Part shown: piece by piece, positions 27,231 to 35,700 of the stretch
Layout of the letters: each line of letters begins with the position of its first letter
Position numbering within the stretch: the stretch's first letter is position 1
Assembly: GCA_002684495.1 (NCBI GenBank)
Contig: NYVG01000012.1
Span: 24,265-75,369, forward strand
DNA: 51,105 nucleotides
Source of the DNA: Gammaproteobacteria bacterium
GTDB taxonomy: Bacteria; Pseudomonadota; Gammaproteobacteria; Pseudomonadales; Azotimanducaceae
Direction of reading: 5' to 3'
Notes under the pieces: model-generated
What the model saw: the letters and a program-made list of their open reading frames with translations, nothing else
What the model was told of the DNA's origin: nothing
Database searches by the model: none
Program-made: the position numbers and the translations under genes

Positions 27231-27575
27231 GGAAGTCCAATGACTGGCGCACAGCGTCTATGGCCAGTGTTTATCCAGTGCTGGACCACACTCTCTCGTT
27301 TGCAGCCTTTATCACCTTCGCGATTGTGCATCCTTCAATGCTGCTTGATCGAGCATACTCTCAGCTAACAGCCTCTTGAGCTTGGCGTTTGCGGTTTCAA
27401 GTTCTCGCAAGCGCTTAGCATCCGACCCTTCCGTACCGCCCTATTTTGACTTCCAAGTGTATAAAGTAACTTCCGCAAATCTGTGTTTACGTGACAGCTC
27501 GGTTGCCGATAAGCCACCCTAATGCTTCTTGAGAATGCCAATGATCTGTTCCTCGGTGAATCGTTTTCTCTTCAA
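27231..27575 (-). pseudogene. Remnant of an IS3-family transposase (OrfA, start of OrfB)
   Basis: Translating the minus strand from TTG 27575 gives KRKRFTEEQIIGILKKH, then a stop at 27519-27521, then GGLSATELSRKHRFAEVTLYTWKSK, a second stop at 27441-27443, then SDAKRLRELETANAKLKRLLAESMLDQAALKD, ending at 27312-27314. This is the classical IS3 OrfA: helix-turn-helix followed by a leucine-rich coiled coil. The original ATG reads TTG. In the minus-one frame beyond it, REGDKGCKRESVVQHWINTGHRRC resembles the start of OrfB. The catalytic DDE domain is absent and no terminal inverted repeats were found, so it is dead and partly deleted. Confidence 0.88.
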
Positions 27576-28015
27576 TAGGGGCCTCTCTTGGGTTTAATCT
27601 ATCGGCATATTCCATCGCAATCATGGATTAGCTTTTGCAGGAAGGTACTGGTGACCTTGAAGCGCACTAAGAATCGACATTGATAGAAACTTGACCATAA
27701 GTTTCACCAACATATATAAAGTTTGTATCAAGAACGCGCTTTATGAATTAAGTTGCTAGTACAACAGCGCTTTGAAGCATACTGATCGAGTTATTTTTCT
27801 TAGCTTTCTAGGTGGCGTTTCTATTGAGTGGGAACATTAGGCTCGGTGTAAGATCACTGCTGAAGAGGTGTGACTATTTCAAAAGCCCGCGTTGGCGCTG
27901 ATGCAAAGGGTAGCAAGCTCTGCTGCGTGTTTTCGGGAGCTGAAAAATCGGGTTTAACGAAATGATTGAATTGCTAGGGTCCTGAGCTATCGCATAATCA
28001 GGGGAGTTGAGGGGT
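27576..28015 (+). other. AT-rich intergenic stretch without recognised genes
   Basis: About 440 bases between the IS3 remnant and the third CoA-transferase gene. Several stretches are strongly AT-rich (for example 27700-27810), unlike the neighbours, and may be IS-flanking or promoter DNA. No frame gives recognisable protein. The ribosome site GGGGAG at 28001-28006 serves the next gene. Confidence 0.45.
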
Positions 28016-30391
28016 ATGTCGGAAGTACTGAAAGGTGTCCGAGTTGTCGATCTGACGCGCGGTCCGGCCGGTGGTTTAGCAACCATGATTATGGCGGATT
28101 TCGGAGCCGAGGTCCTGATTATTGAAGCCCCAGAACGCCACGGTACCGATCGACTCGCCGCCACGCCGATGTGGCGTCGGGGTAAGCGCATTTTGACCCT
28201 TGATACCAAGGATGCAGAGCAACGCACGGTTTTAGAAGAACTCCTCGCGGGGGCAGATGTTTGTCTCTTTAATTGGCGCTCTCAAGTGCTTGAAGCGCGA
28301 GATTTAGACTTTGACAATGTGCAGGCGCGTCACCCCCATCTGATTTACTGCCATATTTCTGGGTTCGGAAGTTATGGTCCTAAGGCGAACTACCCGGGAT
28401 ATGAACATTTAGCGGCGGCGGCCTCAGGGCGCATGCAAGCTTTCGCTGGAATTTGTGACAGAGCTGGCCCCGTTTATTCGGCGCTGCAAGTGGGTACTCA
28501 TGCTACGGCTCAGTCAGCACTATCCGGTATTCTGGCCGCGTTGCTCGCCCGTGGTACGACGGGAGCGGGCCAGTTAGTAGAGACAAGCATGCTGCAAGGC
28601 ATGCTGCCTTACGAACAAGGAGCAATGATCGGGCGTCAGTTTCCAGAACGGTTCGGCGCGATGTATCCAGAAATACCAGAAAATGAACCGCCTATGCCAA
28701 CGCTCCACTATCACCCGGCACAAGCCGGCGATGGACGTTGGCTGCAGTTTGGTAATCTCTTACCGCATCTGTTTGATAATTTTCTCATGGTGACTGATTT
28801 AATAGACATCATTGCTGATCCAGATTTTGAACCTAGCCAGCTGGCCCTGCCGCCGGAAAAATATGAGCCGTTCCGTGACCGTATGCTCCGTCGTCTGCAG
28901 GATCGTCCGGCTGCAGACTGGATAAGTGATTGCATCGCTAACGGCAGCGTCGTCGCCACGACCTATCAGACCACCCAAGATGCGCTTCGAGATCCAGACA
29001 TCGTCGCTAACGGCCATGTTATCGATCGAGATGACGGCAGTATCCAGCTTGGCCCACTTGCCAGAATGACTAAGACGCCGGCTCAACCTGGACTAGCGTG
29101 TCAGCCAGATAATGGTTGGTCTGATGAGTGGCGAGCTGATCCTCGGCCGCGCCCCCAAGTGACGGACGCCGACGAACTGCCGCTCGCTGGCCTCCGTGTT
29201 TTAGAAATCGCGACGATTATTGCAGCACCCTTGGGGGCATCTTTTTTGGCTGATATGGGGGCGGAAGTCACAAAGATTGAACAGGTCAATGGAGACCCCT
29301 ACAGGGGCTTGGCGATGGGGGTTGGTTCCGCTCGCGTGAACGCTGGTAAGCGTAGCATCAGCCTAAATCTGAAATCGCCTGAGGGGCAGGCGATCGCGGT
29401 CAAACTCGCAGCGAAGGCGGATGTGCTGATCCATAACTATCGCCCCGGCGTCCCCGAAAAATTAGGCATTGGCTACGACCAAATCTCTCAAGTAAATCCA
29501 AATATCGTGTACCTGCAGGTGAATGGCTACGGCCCGGACGGTCCTGGTGCACTAAGACCGTCGACCCATCCGATACCCGGCGCTGCCATGGGTGGTGTGC
29601 TTTATCAAATGGGCGAACGCATTCCAGCAGAGCAACAAGATATTCCTGCTCTACGGACTTGGACCAGACGGTTAATGCGCGCTAACGAATTAAACCCTGA
29701 TCCAAACACGGCTATGGTGGTCTGTTCCTCGGTACTGCTGGGTTTGAATGCGCTCAAGCGAACTGGCGAGGGTCAGCGCATCTTAATCGATATGTTTGGC
29801 GCAAACGCGTACGCAAATCACGATGATTTTCTCGCTTACCCCGGTAAACCCCCGCGAACTATGCCCGATGAGGGGCTGCATGGGCTCCATCCGACCTATC
29901 GCCTCTACGCGACTGCTGAGGAGCAGTGGGTGTTCTTAGCCATTCCGGAAGAAAAAGAAAAAAGGCGTTTTGTCGAGCGCTTAGCTGCACTCGGGATAGA
30001 TGTTGATATCGCGATTCTAAGCAAGAACGACGAGACCACGGTGGTTCATTTAAGCGAGATCTTTAAAGGTAAAGACGCAGAGTTTTGGGAGGCCCAGCTT
30101 GCCCCTGAGGGTGTTGGCTGCGTGCGCGCGGATCGTTGTAGCCCAGTCGAGTTCTGGTGGCACGATTCTCAAGTCAAAGCACTGAATTTAACTCAGCCCA
30201 CCGAGCACCAAGCTTGGGGCGCTTATAACCGCCACGGTGCCAATGTCACGTTTGGCCGTATTCAGCCGAAGCTGAAGCCGCCGCCCACAGCCGGTCAACA
30301 TGCCGAGGAGTTGCTAGCTGAGATAGGCTTCGACGAAGCCGCGATTACTAAGCTCTTTGCACAAGGCACTGTTTGGCAGGAACAAACTTAG
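28016..30391 (+). CDS. Tandem-domain family III CoA-transferase (CaiB/BaiF), third copy
   Basis: About 791 residues from ATG 28016, which has GGGGAG nine bases upstream; TTG 28007 is the alternative. Two CaiB-like halves begin at GVRVVDLTRGPAGGLATMIMADFGAEVLIIE and, near 391, AGLRVLEIATIIAAPLGASFLADMGAEVTKIE. The catalytic Asp is found only in the second half, in NPDPNTA (D562); the matching first-half segment (QVGTHATAQSALSGILAALL) has no acidic residue. It is the third protein of this layout in the window and is on the opposite strand from the other two. Which acids it activates is unknown. Confidence 0.9.
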   Translation: MSEVLKGVRVVDLTRGPAGGLATMIMADFGAEVLIIEAPERHGTDRLAATPMWRRGKRILTLDTKDAEQRTVLEELLAGADVCLFNWRSQVLEARDLDFDNVQARHPHLIYCHISGFGSYGPKANYPGYEHLAAAASGRMQAFAGICDRAGPVYSALQVGTHATAQSALSGILAALLARGTTGAGQLVETSMLQGMLPYEQGAMIGRQFPERFGAMYPEIPENEPPMPTLHYHPAQAGDGRWLQFGNLLPHLFDNFLMVTDLIDIIADPDFEPSQLALPPEKYEPFRDRMLRRLQDRPAADWISDCIANGSVVATTYQTTQDALRDPDIVANGHVIDRDDGSIQLGPLARMTKTPAQPGLACQPDNGWSDEWRADPRPRPQVTDADELPLAGLRVLEIATIIAAPLGASFLADMGAEVTKIEQVNGDPYRGLAMGVGSARVNAGKRSISLNLKSPEGQAIAVKLAAKADVLIHNYRPGVPEKLGIGYDQISQVNPNIVYLQVNGYGPDGPGALRPSTHPIPGAAMGGVLYQMGERIPAEQQDIPALRTWTRRLMRANELNPDPNTAMVVCSSVLLGLNALKRTGEGQRILIDMFGANAYANHDDFLAYPGKPPRTMPDEGLHGLHPTYRLYATAEEQWVFLAIPEEKEKRRFVERLAALGIDVDIAILSKNDETTVVHLSEIFKGKDAEFWEAQLAPEGVGCVRADRCSPVEFWWHDSQVKALNLTQPTEHQAWGAYNRHGANVTFGRIQPKLKPPPTAGQHAEELLAEIGFDEAAITKLFAQGTVWQEQT

Positions 30392-30444
30392 TTGGAGCAA
30401 CAGATACGTTGAGAGGGTGGCGGTTATTGCTGCTATGCCTCGCC

Positions 30445-31401
30445 TTAGTCAGGATCCGCTTGATCCAAGTATTCGCTCAATCCGTATCCTACTAACTCGT
30501 CATCCAGTCGATATTCGGTCATACCTTCGCCAATACGGGTATTCGCTCCCGAGCGCCGATTTCTCAGTGGTATGTAGGCTTTCACGGTTCCGGAAAGGTG
30601 CCGGATTTGGCCGTTTTCGAGCTGCAATTCAGCCTCCAGTTTTTTATGAAACCCAGAGGCGCTATCGAATTCGGTGCTGACGGATGCGGCTTCTATCTTT
30701 TCTAGAGATTGTCCCTTTTGAAACAAACCTTTGCCTATCCCGTCACCATTTGTGGTGATAATCAGTCCGAGATCATCACTGAAATTGCAAGTAATCCAGC
30801 GATAGGATGGCGTTGACTGCCAGAACCTTGGTCCCCAGCTGTGGTCTCTCAGACCCCAGCCTGAAAAGTTCATTTCAGTGTCGCCTAGCATCAGCGTGCC
30901 AGATACTTTCATATGCTGTTCGGTATGAGATCTTGCAAACTCGTTGCCGTCTCCCGGCTCTCCAACGTGACCGTATAGTGGGCCCACCGCGTTATGCTCA
31001 AGATCGATTTTTATTACTTGGCTTGGATTGTTCTTGAACGCGTTACTCGGATTCTCCATATCCCGTGGGTCTTTGAGAAACAGTGCCTTGCCGTTGTATC
31101 GGGTGAGAACTTTTTCCGCAGGTTCTACTATTTCAATATCTATACCGCCAGCCTGCCAGCGGTCGTTATTGTTTATCTCTGGTTTTGCATAAGTAAAGTA
31201 GGCTGAGCCATCTGGATTCCAGACAATTACGGTCATCTCGGCGTAGCCCTCGTTTGCTCTGTTGCCGATCCGCAGAAAGCCGCCTCTTTGTTGCGCTGGA
31301 TCAAAAAAGTTGAAATAGACCGACTCGTTGAAATTTGTCTCTGGACCGACTGGGTGGGTGTAGTCGTCTTCGGGAGTCAGGTTGCCAATTATTTTTGCCA
31401 C
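30445..31401 (-). CDS. CrtC/DUF7064-DUF7065-like protein (lipocalin-like beta fold)
   Basis: 318 residues, mainly beta-strand. Recognisable segments are NFNESVYFNFFDPAQQRGGFLRIGNRANEGYAEMTV in the N-terminal half and GWGLRDHSWGPRFWQ in the middle, the signature of proteins labelled DUF7064/DUF7065 that are related to hydroxyneurosporene synthase (CrtC) and fungal Diels-Alderase-like folds. Such folds bind hydrophobic polyene or terpenoid ligands; enzymatic activity is unproven for this branch. No signal peptide. It converges with the CoA-transferase 53 bases away. The lipophilic-ligand fold beside CoA-transferases is consistent with isoprenoid or steroid catabolism, which I cannot confirm. 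Confidence 0.7.
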   Translation of the reverse strand: MAKIIGNLTPEDDYTHPVGPETNFNESVYFNFFDPAQQRGGFLRIGNRANEGYAEMTVIVWNPDGSAYFTYAKPEINNNDRWQAGGIDIEIVEPAEKVLTRYNGKALFLKDPRDMENPSNAFKNNPSQVIKIDLEHNAVGPLYGHVGEPGDGNEFARSHTEQHMKVSGTLMLGDTEMNFSGWGLRDHSWGPRFWQSTPSYRWITCNFSDDLGLIITTNGDGIGKGLFQKGQSLEKIEAASVSTEFDSASGFHKKLEAELQLENGQIRHLSGTVKAYIPLRNRRSGANTRIGEGMTEYRLDDELVGYGLSEYLDQADPD

Positions 31402-31791
31402 TGGGTTGCTCCTTAGTTCTAATGATTGAAAGCTAGCGTTTTATTGAGTTTGCGCTCAACGACTCAATCTATGCATTACCCTAGATCTCCATCTTATACT
31501 TTATTGTTAGGACAATGGACCCCGCGAAATTGGCAATTTTCGAACAATTCTTAATTGATTAGCCGTGGGGCGAAAAAAGCCAGAGACGCTTCTAATTTGG
31601 GTCGTAGATGCTTCGACGTCTATATAGACGCTGTGTAAATATCATGATCGAGTAAGAGTTAAGGTTGGGGCCCAGATGATTAGATCCTATAGCCTCATGG
31701 CGAAATTCATCCATTGGGGGTTCATCGGAGTGTTTTCCATTGGTGTGATAAATTAGGTAGACGAGGTTGAGTAGCTTGAACGGAGAATAGG
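31402..31791 (-). other. Intergenic region, divergent promoter area
   Basis: About 390 AT-rich bases upstream of the CrtC-like gene (minus) and the broken deacetylase (plus). It contains a 14-base perfect palindrome (listed separately) but no recognisable coding sequence. Confidence 0.45.
31617..31630. promoter_or_regulatory. 14-base perfect palindrome, candidate operator
   Basis: CGTCTATATAGACG reads the same on both strands and lies in the divergent intergenic region between the CrtC-like gene and the deacetylase remnant. It is the length of a dimeric-regulator half-site pair. A few such palindromes are expected by chance in 51 kb, so the call rests only on position. Confidence 0.25.
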
Positions 31792-32032
31792 ATGAATCAG
31801 AAATTCATATTTGGTCTTGCTCTCTCTATGGTCTTTTCAAACCTTTGCAAAAGAGCTTGCTATTACTTTTGATGACTCGCCTAGGTTTGCGAATGGATAC
31901 TTCAATGGCAAACAGAGATCGCAAAAGTTAATCGAACAGTTGTCTGAACATGGCGTTTCTCAGGTAGCCTTTTTTTCAATTGCAAATGCTTTGGACGGAG
32001 AGGGCAGGGAGGGCTCTAGTAAGACTAAATGA
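31792..32032 (+). pseudogene. Broken polysaccharide deacetylase (CE4) N-terminus
   Basis: ATG 31792 follows a good ribosome site (GGAG in cggagaatagg) and opens a signal peptide (MNQKFIFGLALSMVFS). The frame then needs a one-base shift to continue as FAKELAITFDDSPRFANGYFNGKQRSQKLIEQLSEHGVSQVAFF, the conserved first strand of CE4 deacetylases with the metal-binding Asp pair in TFDDSP. Similarity ends near ANAL and the frame stops at 32032 after about 15 unrelated residues. The remaining roughly 200 residues of the deacetylase, including the His metal ligands, are absent. It is frameshifted and truncated, so non-functional. Confidence 0.75.
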
Positions 32033-32081
32033 TCGGAAGTAGGATTGGCGCGAACGCATATAATTTATTAGGGAGAGAGAA

Positions 32082-33458
32082 GTGAACTATACGCGACGCA
32101 TAGAGCTTTCAGGGTTGCCTCAAAAGGGCTTTCTTCGAGGCTTGCTATTGGCCCTTGTTCTGTTGGCTGGATCGGCATCAGCTAGCGAAACTAAAGATCT
32201 TCCATCATCAAAAGCAGAAAAGGTTGGCATGTCGTCCGATCGCATGGAAAGGATGACGGCCCTGGGCGAGCGGTATGTCAAAAATAATCAAGTTGCAGGC
32301 ATAGTTAATCTTGTAATGCGCAATGGCAAAGTCATTCATTACAAAGCGCACGGTGCCAGGGGTTCTGATGACGATAGACCCATGCAAAAAGATGATCTGT
32401 TTAGAATTTATTCCATGACTAAGCCGATCACTGCAGCGGCCGCTATGCAACTCTATGAACAAGGGAAATTCCAACTAAACGACCCGGTCGCCAAGTTCGT
32501 ACCAGAACTCAAAGACGTGAAGGTCCTTAATGCCGATGGGCAGTTGGAAGATCAGGCTAAGCCCATGACCATGCACCAGTTGCTTACACATACAACTGGT
32601 CTCTCATACGGATTCGCTGCCCAGACTGATCTTGTTGACCGAGCTTATCTAGGTGCAGACATTTGGGCTGCCCAAGATTTAGACGAATTTGCACAACGAG
32701 TTGCGCAATTGCCGTTGAAGTTCCAGCCGGGCTCGCGATACCACTATTCGATCGCCGTAGATATTACGGGTTTAATAGTGCAGAGATTAAGCGGGCAATC
32801 TTTTGATGTTTATCTGCGAGAAAATCTATTCAAGCCGCTGGGGATGGAGGATACGTTTTTTGAGGTTCCCGATAATAAGATGGCGAGGTTTCTGCCCAAT
32901 CATATATTGGATCCGCAGACCGGTGGCCTGATGGATGTCTCAGAAGTTCCCGCGGACAACCCTCTTGCAGCGTTCTTTAAGAGCCGAAAAAATGTTGCGA
33001 TGGTGGACTATGAGAGCGTCAGTTTGTTCTCCGGTGGCGGCGGTCTAGTTTCAACCGCAATGGACTACGCCCGATTCGCTGAAGCGATGAGGAGTGGTGG
33101 AATTCTCGAGGGGAATAGAATTTTGAGCCCCAAAACCGTTGCCTATATGGCACAAAATCATCTTAACCCCTCTATGCAAATGGGCGGCATCGGTGAACAA
33201 CCAACCACTGACGGGAATACTTCTGGTGTTGGTTTTGGGCTCGGGTTTGGGGTCGTTACTAACCCTGCATACGCGGGCGTAATTGGTAGCGCCGGAGAAT
33301 ATAACTGGGGAGGCGCGGCAGGAACCGTCTTTTGGATCGACCCGGTCGAGGAGGTTGTAGTTGTTAGTATGATCCAACTTATGTCCTCACCTTGGCCTCT
33401 GAGATCCGAGCTTCAGGTCGCAACTTACCAGGCCATAACCGAATCGTATGAGAATTGA
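32082..33458 (+). CDS. Secreted serine hydrolase, class C beta-lactamase / family VIII carboxylesterase type
   Basis: 458 residues. An N-terminal basic region and hydrophobic core (GFLRGLLLALVLLAGSASASE) form a signal peptide with probable cleavage near 34-35, so the enzyme is periplasmic or secreted. The nucleophile motif is SMTK (S111, K114), the tyrosine motif is YSIAVD (Y221), and NWGGAAGTVFWIDP near 406-419 is the third motif. The YS and WGGAAGT forms are typical of family VIII carboxylesterases rather than true cephalosporinases. The start is GTG with GGGAGAG upstream. It directly follows the broken deacetylase and may have been brought in by the same rearrangement. Confidence 0.88.
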   Translation: MNYTRRIELSGLPQKGFLRGLLLALVLLAGSASASETKDLPSSKAEKVGMSSDRMERMTALGERYVKNNQVAGIVNLVMRNGKVIHYKAHGARGSDDDRPMQKDDLFRIYSMTKPITAAAAMQLYEQGKFQLNDPVAKFVPELKDVKVLNADGQLEDQAKPMTMHQLLTHTTGLSYGFAAQTDLVDRAYLGADIWAAQDLDEFAQRVAQLPLKFQPGSRYHYSIAVDITGLIVQRLSGQSFDVYLRENLFKPLGMEDTFFEVPDNKMARFLPNHILDPQTGGLMDVSEVPADNPLAAFFKSRKNVAMVDYESVSLFSGGGGLVSTAMDYARFAEAMRSGGILEGNRILSPKTVAYMAQNHLNPSMQMGGIGEQPTTDGNTSGVGFGLGFGVVTNPAYAGVIGSAGEYNWGGAAGTVFWIDPVEEVVVVSMIQLMSSPWPLRSELQVATYQAITESYEN

Positions 33459-33573
33459 CGTCGATGTAGAAGAGGCGGGCGAAGTGAGAGTGCCAACTGG
33501 CCAGCCAATAATCAGATCGCAGATCTTCGGCAGACGAGTCTAGTAGGGTCTGACCATTTTTGGGGGGTGAGTA

Positions 33574-34011
33574 ATGAGCGTAAGTATAAGGCTCGCTGAG
33601 TCGGCTGATCTGGCGAAGTGCTCAGAGTTGCTGAACATTCTTGTTGGCGCAAGCGACGATGACCATGGGTTATTTGATGCAGGCACCTTCAACGAGCTAA
33701 TTTCCAATACCAGAGGTAGTTTGCTTGTTGCTGAGGAGGGCGGTGAGCTTCTTGGCATTGCTTCAATTTCCTTTAATTTGGCGTTGCGCTACAACGGCGA
33801 ATATTGTCAGTTAGAGGAGTTGGTGGTTGATTCTAGGGCTCGGGGCAAGAATGTCGGCGGGCTGTTGCTTGAGGAAACTATCGGGTTGGCAAAGGCCAGA
33901 GGGTGTAAAGAGTTTGGGCTGTATCTGCTTGAATCGACTAAACACAATGAGCCGTTCTACGCTAAATACGGATTCGTCAATGTGGGGCAGGAGATGCGGC
34001 AGTCTTTGTAA
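33574..34011 (+). CDS. GNAT family N-acetyltransferase
   Basis: 145 residues, complete GNAT fold. The acetyl-CoA pyrophosphate loop is VDSRARGKNVGGLLLEE (RxxGxxG/A type), following the strand YCQLEELVV, and the C-terminal FYAKYGFVNVG is the usual last helix-strand (motif B). ATG 33574 is preceded by a G-rich ribosome site. It transfers an acetyl group to an amine of unknown identity. It appears to be a single-gene unit. Confidence 0.85.
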   Translation: MSVSIRLAESADLAKCSELLNILVGASDDDHGLFDAGTFNELISNTRGSLLVAEEGGELLGIASISFNLALRYNGEYCQLEELVVDSRARGKNVGGLLLEETIGLAKARGCKEFGLYLLESTKHNEPFYAKYGFVNVGQEMRQSL

Positions 34012-34206
34012 TCCATAGGGTAAAGTAATGACTGGGCGGTTGATCCGGAAGCCCGTCAGGCTCGGTTGTACGAAATCACAAGTCAAACCGGTCCGCTGAC
34101 TATGTTTTGCGCTGGCGGGCGTCTGCGGAATGTTTGAATCTACGTGCTGAACTATGGTCAGAAGTGGAATCTCGGTGATGTAATAGTCTGGGGTGCTTGG
34201 GCGATT

Positions 34207-34611
34207 TTACGTTCTTTGCAGTGGTTGGGATTTTCCGCGCAGTGCCAACTGTGGTGCAGTATCGCCCCACAGCTGGCGGCGGATTACCGGAGAGCACAAC
34301 CACAGCGAGATCAAGCCGATGAGCCAGATGCGCGAGCCGACGAGCCAAAACGCATTGCCTGCTTCGTACACGGCCCACGCGAGCGTAAGCAGCAGCGCGG
34401 CACCGTAGGCGACGAAGCCGCTGGCGCGCGCGCGCCAAAGTTGCACGGCGCTGACCACCATTAGCAGTCCGGCGCACAGGTAGTAGGGTGTGCCACCGAG
34501 CAAGGTCAGCTGGGCCCCCTGCCAGGCCATGAGCGCGCCAATCAGCCCAATGATTGCAGCGGTAACGCGAAGGGTAATGATACTTTGGTTGGTCACTTCT
34601 TGGTTTGACAA
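34207..34611 (-). CDS. Orphan membrane-anchor domain of quinoprotein glucose dehydrogenase (Gcd N-terminus)
   Basis: 134 residues with four hydrophobic helices. The order LGGTPYYLCAGLLMVVSAVQLWRARA, YGAALLLTLAWAVYEAGNAFW and WLIGLISLWLCSPVIRR follows the N-terminal membrane domain of the PQQ-dependent glucose dehydrogenase Gcd (GGSWYYPIAGL..., WGVWEVGFDFWAL..., LPFVWRR). The periplasmic PQQ beta-propeller of about 650 residues is missing: the frame ends in QPLQRT and no propeller sequence follows. It is either a truncated gene or an independent small quinone-binding membrane protein. Its DNA is visibly richer in GC than the flanks, consistent with separate ancestry. Confidence 0.7.
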   Translation of the reverse strand: MSNQEVTNQSIITLRVTAAIIGLIGALMAWQGAQLTLLGGTPYYLCAGLLMVVSAVQLWRARASGFVAYGAALLLTLAWAVYEAGNAFWLVGSRIWLIGLISLWLCSPVIRRQLWGDTAPQLALRGKSQPLQRT

Positions 34612-35004
34612 TGAAAACTCCTTATCTTTCTCGCTCGGCGCTTTTTGTGGGTGCTGCCGAGGATGCTTACTCGCTTAATTAATCGACGCTGCAGTCAACT
34701 GTGAGACTGATTATCCAATTGATTGACGTTACTACTCAGGGATACAACGTTTGTATTTTCCCAGCCATCCTGGTCGCTCAGCAGGCGTCAATATGCCTGT
34801 GCCATGCACATCTCACAGATCGGGTCTGCTAAAAGCCGTGCGCGGGATGTCGACTTCCAAATGGTCGTCCATGGGCTAGCGCCTACTTCCACACCCGCCA
34901 GTCCGGATCACTAACGCGAATAGACGATATGAGTTTGGACCCAACATTGGTGGACTCCCTCAGAGCCGGCCATTGCGGGGCAGAGGATGGTATTGGCGCA
35001 GGAT
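34612..35004 (-). other. Intergenic stretch without supported genes
   Basis: About 393 bases between two minus-strand genes. Short frames exist on both strands, but none has a ribosome site or recognisable family. The upstream part probably holds the promoter of the Gcd-like gene. Confidence 0.4.
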
Positions 35005-35700
35005 TCAATCTTGCTTCCGCTGAACTATTTTTAAATGGGGGGGTTCAGGCGCAACGAATAGCCCGACAGTAGAGTCGGTCAGGCCGTCAATAAAAAATTC
35101 AGCTTGCTTACCTCGAAATGCGGCCTTGGTTCTCGCATGGGCGGAGATTGCTGAGGCGTTCAGCCGTATTGCAAAATCCAAACGCTGAAGAAACGTTGGT
35201 TTACTGAGATGCGGCAGAGCATTATGCAAAAGCTGCGTTACCTCAAACCCGCTCTCACCGCCCTGACCGTGACGAACAGCCTTAAGCACTGCAGATGTTT
35301 CACTTAGGGCCAACTCATGCCCAAATGCCCTAAGGTAAGTTCTGTAGTCCGGTCTAGAGCGTGCAAGATAAAAACTAACCCTAAACATCACTTCACAAAT
35401 TTGACGAACAGTGGGCTCATCGCCAGCTTTTAGAAGTTGGTCTAACATTTCAGCACGCTTAGCCTGAACTTCATTGCCTCGCTCGACGACAATCGCATCA
35501 ATCAATCCCCGCAAATTACCGAAGTGATACTGCAATACTGAAGAGTTTCTCTGCCCTGCCGACTGTGTTATTTCACGAATCGACACCTGCCCGCTGCCTT
35601 TTTCCGCGATCAACTTCTCGGCAGCTCGCATCAGTATGCTACGAGTCTCTTGTCCACGCAGTTGGCGGATATCCGAGAGGGGTTCGCGAATTGAGGTCAT
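35005..35700 (-). CDS. TetR/AcrR family transcriptional regulator
   Basis: 231 residues. The N-terminal DNA-binding domain runs ILMRAAEKLIAEKGSGQVSIREITQSAGQRNSSVLQYHFGNLRGLIDAI, with the helix-turn-helix at about 38-60 and the conserved YHFGN turn. The C-terminal ligand-binding part has no diagnostic motif. A YHFGNLRGLIDAI ending and a long C-terminal domain are common in TetR proteins controlling lipid or xenobiotic catabolism, but the inducer is unknown. The DUF3604 lipoprotein gene is divergently oriented about 520 bases away and the intervening AT-rich inverted repeats are candidate operators. Confidence 0.88.
   Translation of the reverse strand: MTSIREPLSDIRQLRGQETRSILMRAAEKLIAEKGSGQVSIREITQSAGQRNSSVLQYHFGNLRGLIDAIVVERGNEVQAKRAEMLDQLLKAGDEPTVRQICEVMFRVSFYLARSRPDYRTYLRAFGHELALSETSAVLKAVRHGQGGESGFEVTQLLHNALPHLSKPTFLQRLDFAIRLNASAISAHARTKAAFRGKQAEFFIDGLTDSTVGLFVAPEPPHLKIVQRKQD

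Noticed and set aside
22132-27951. A 15-base exact repeat GAGCTGAAAAATCGG at 22132-22146 and 27937-27951
   Set aside because: About one repeat of this length is expected by chance in 51 kb; the flanks are unrelated and no gene or element edge coincides at both places.
34723-34914. Short frames between the Gcd-like and TetR genes, one minus-strand frame with a CxxC reminiscent of HNH nucleases
   Set aside because: The resemblance covers fewer than 20 residues, stops interrupt it, and the HNH His residues are absent.
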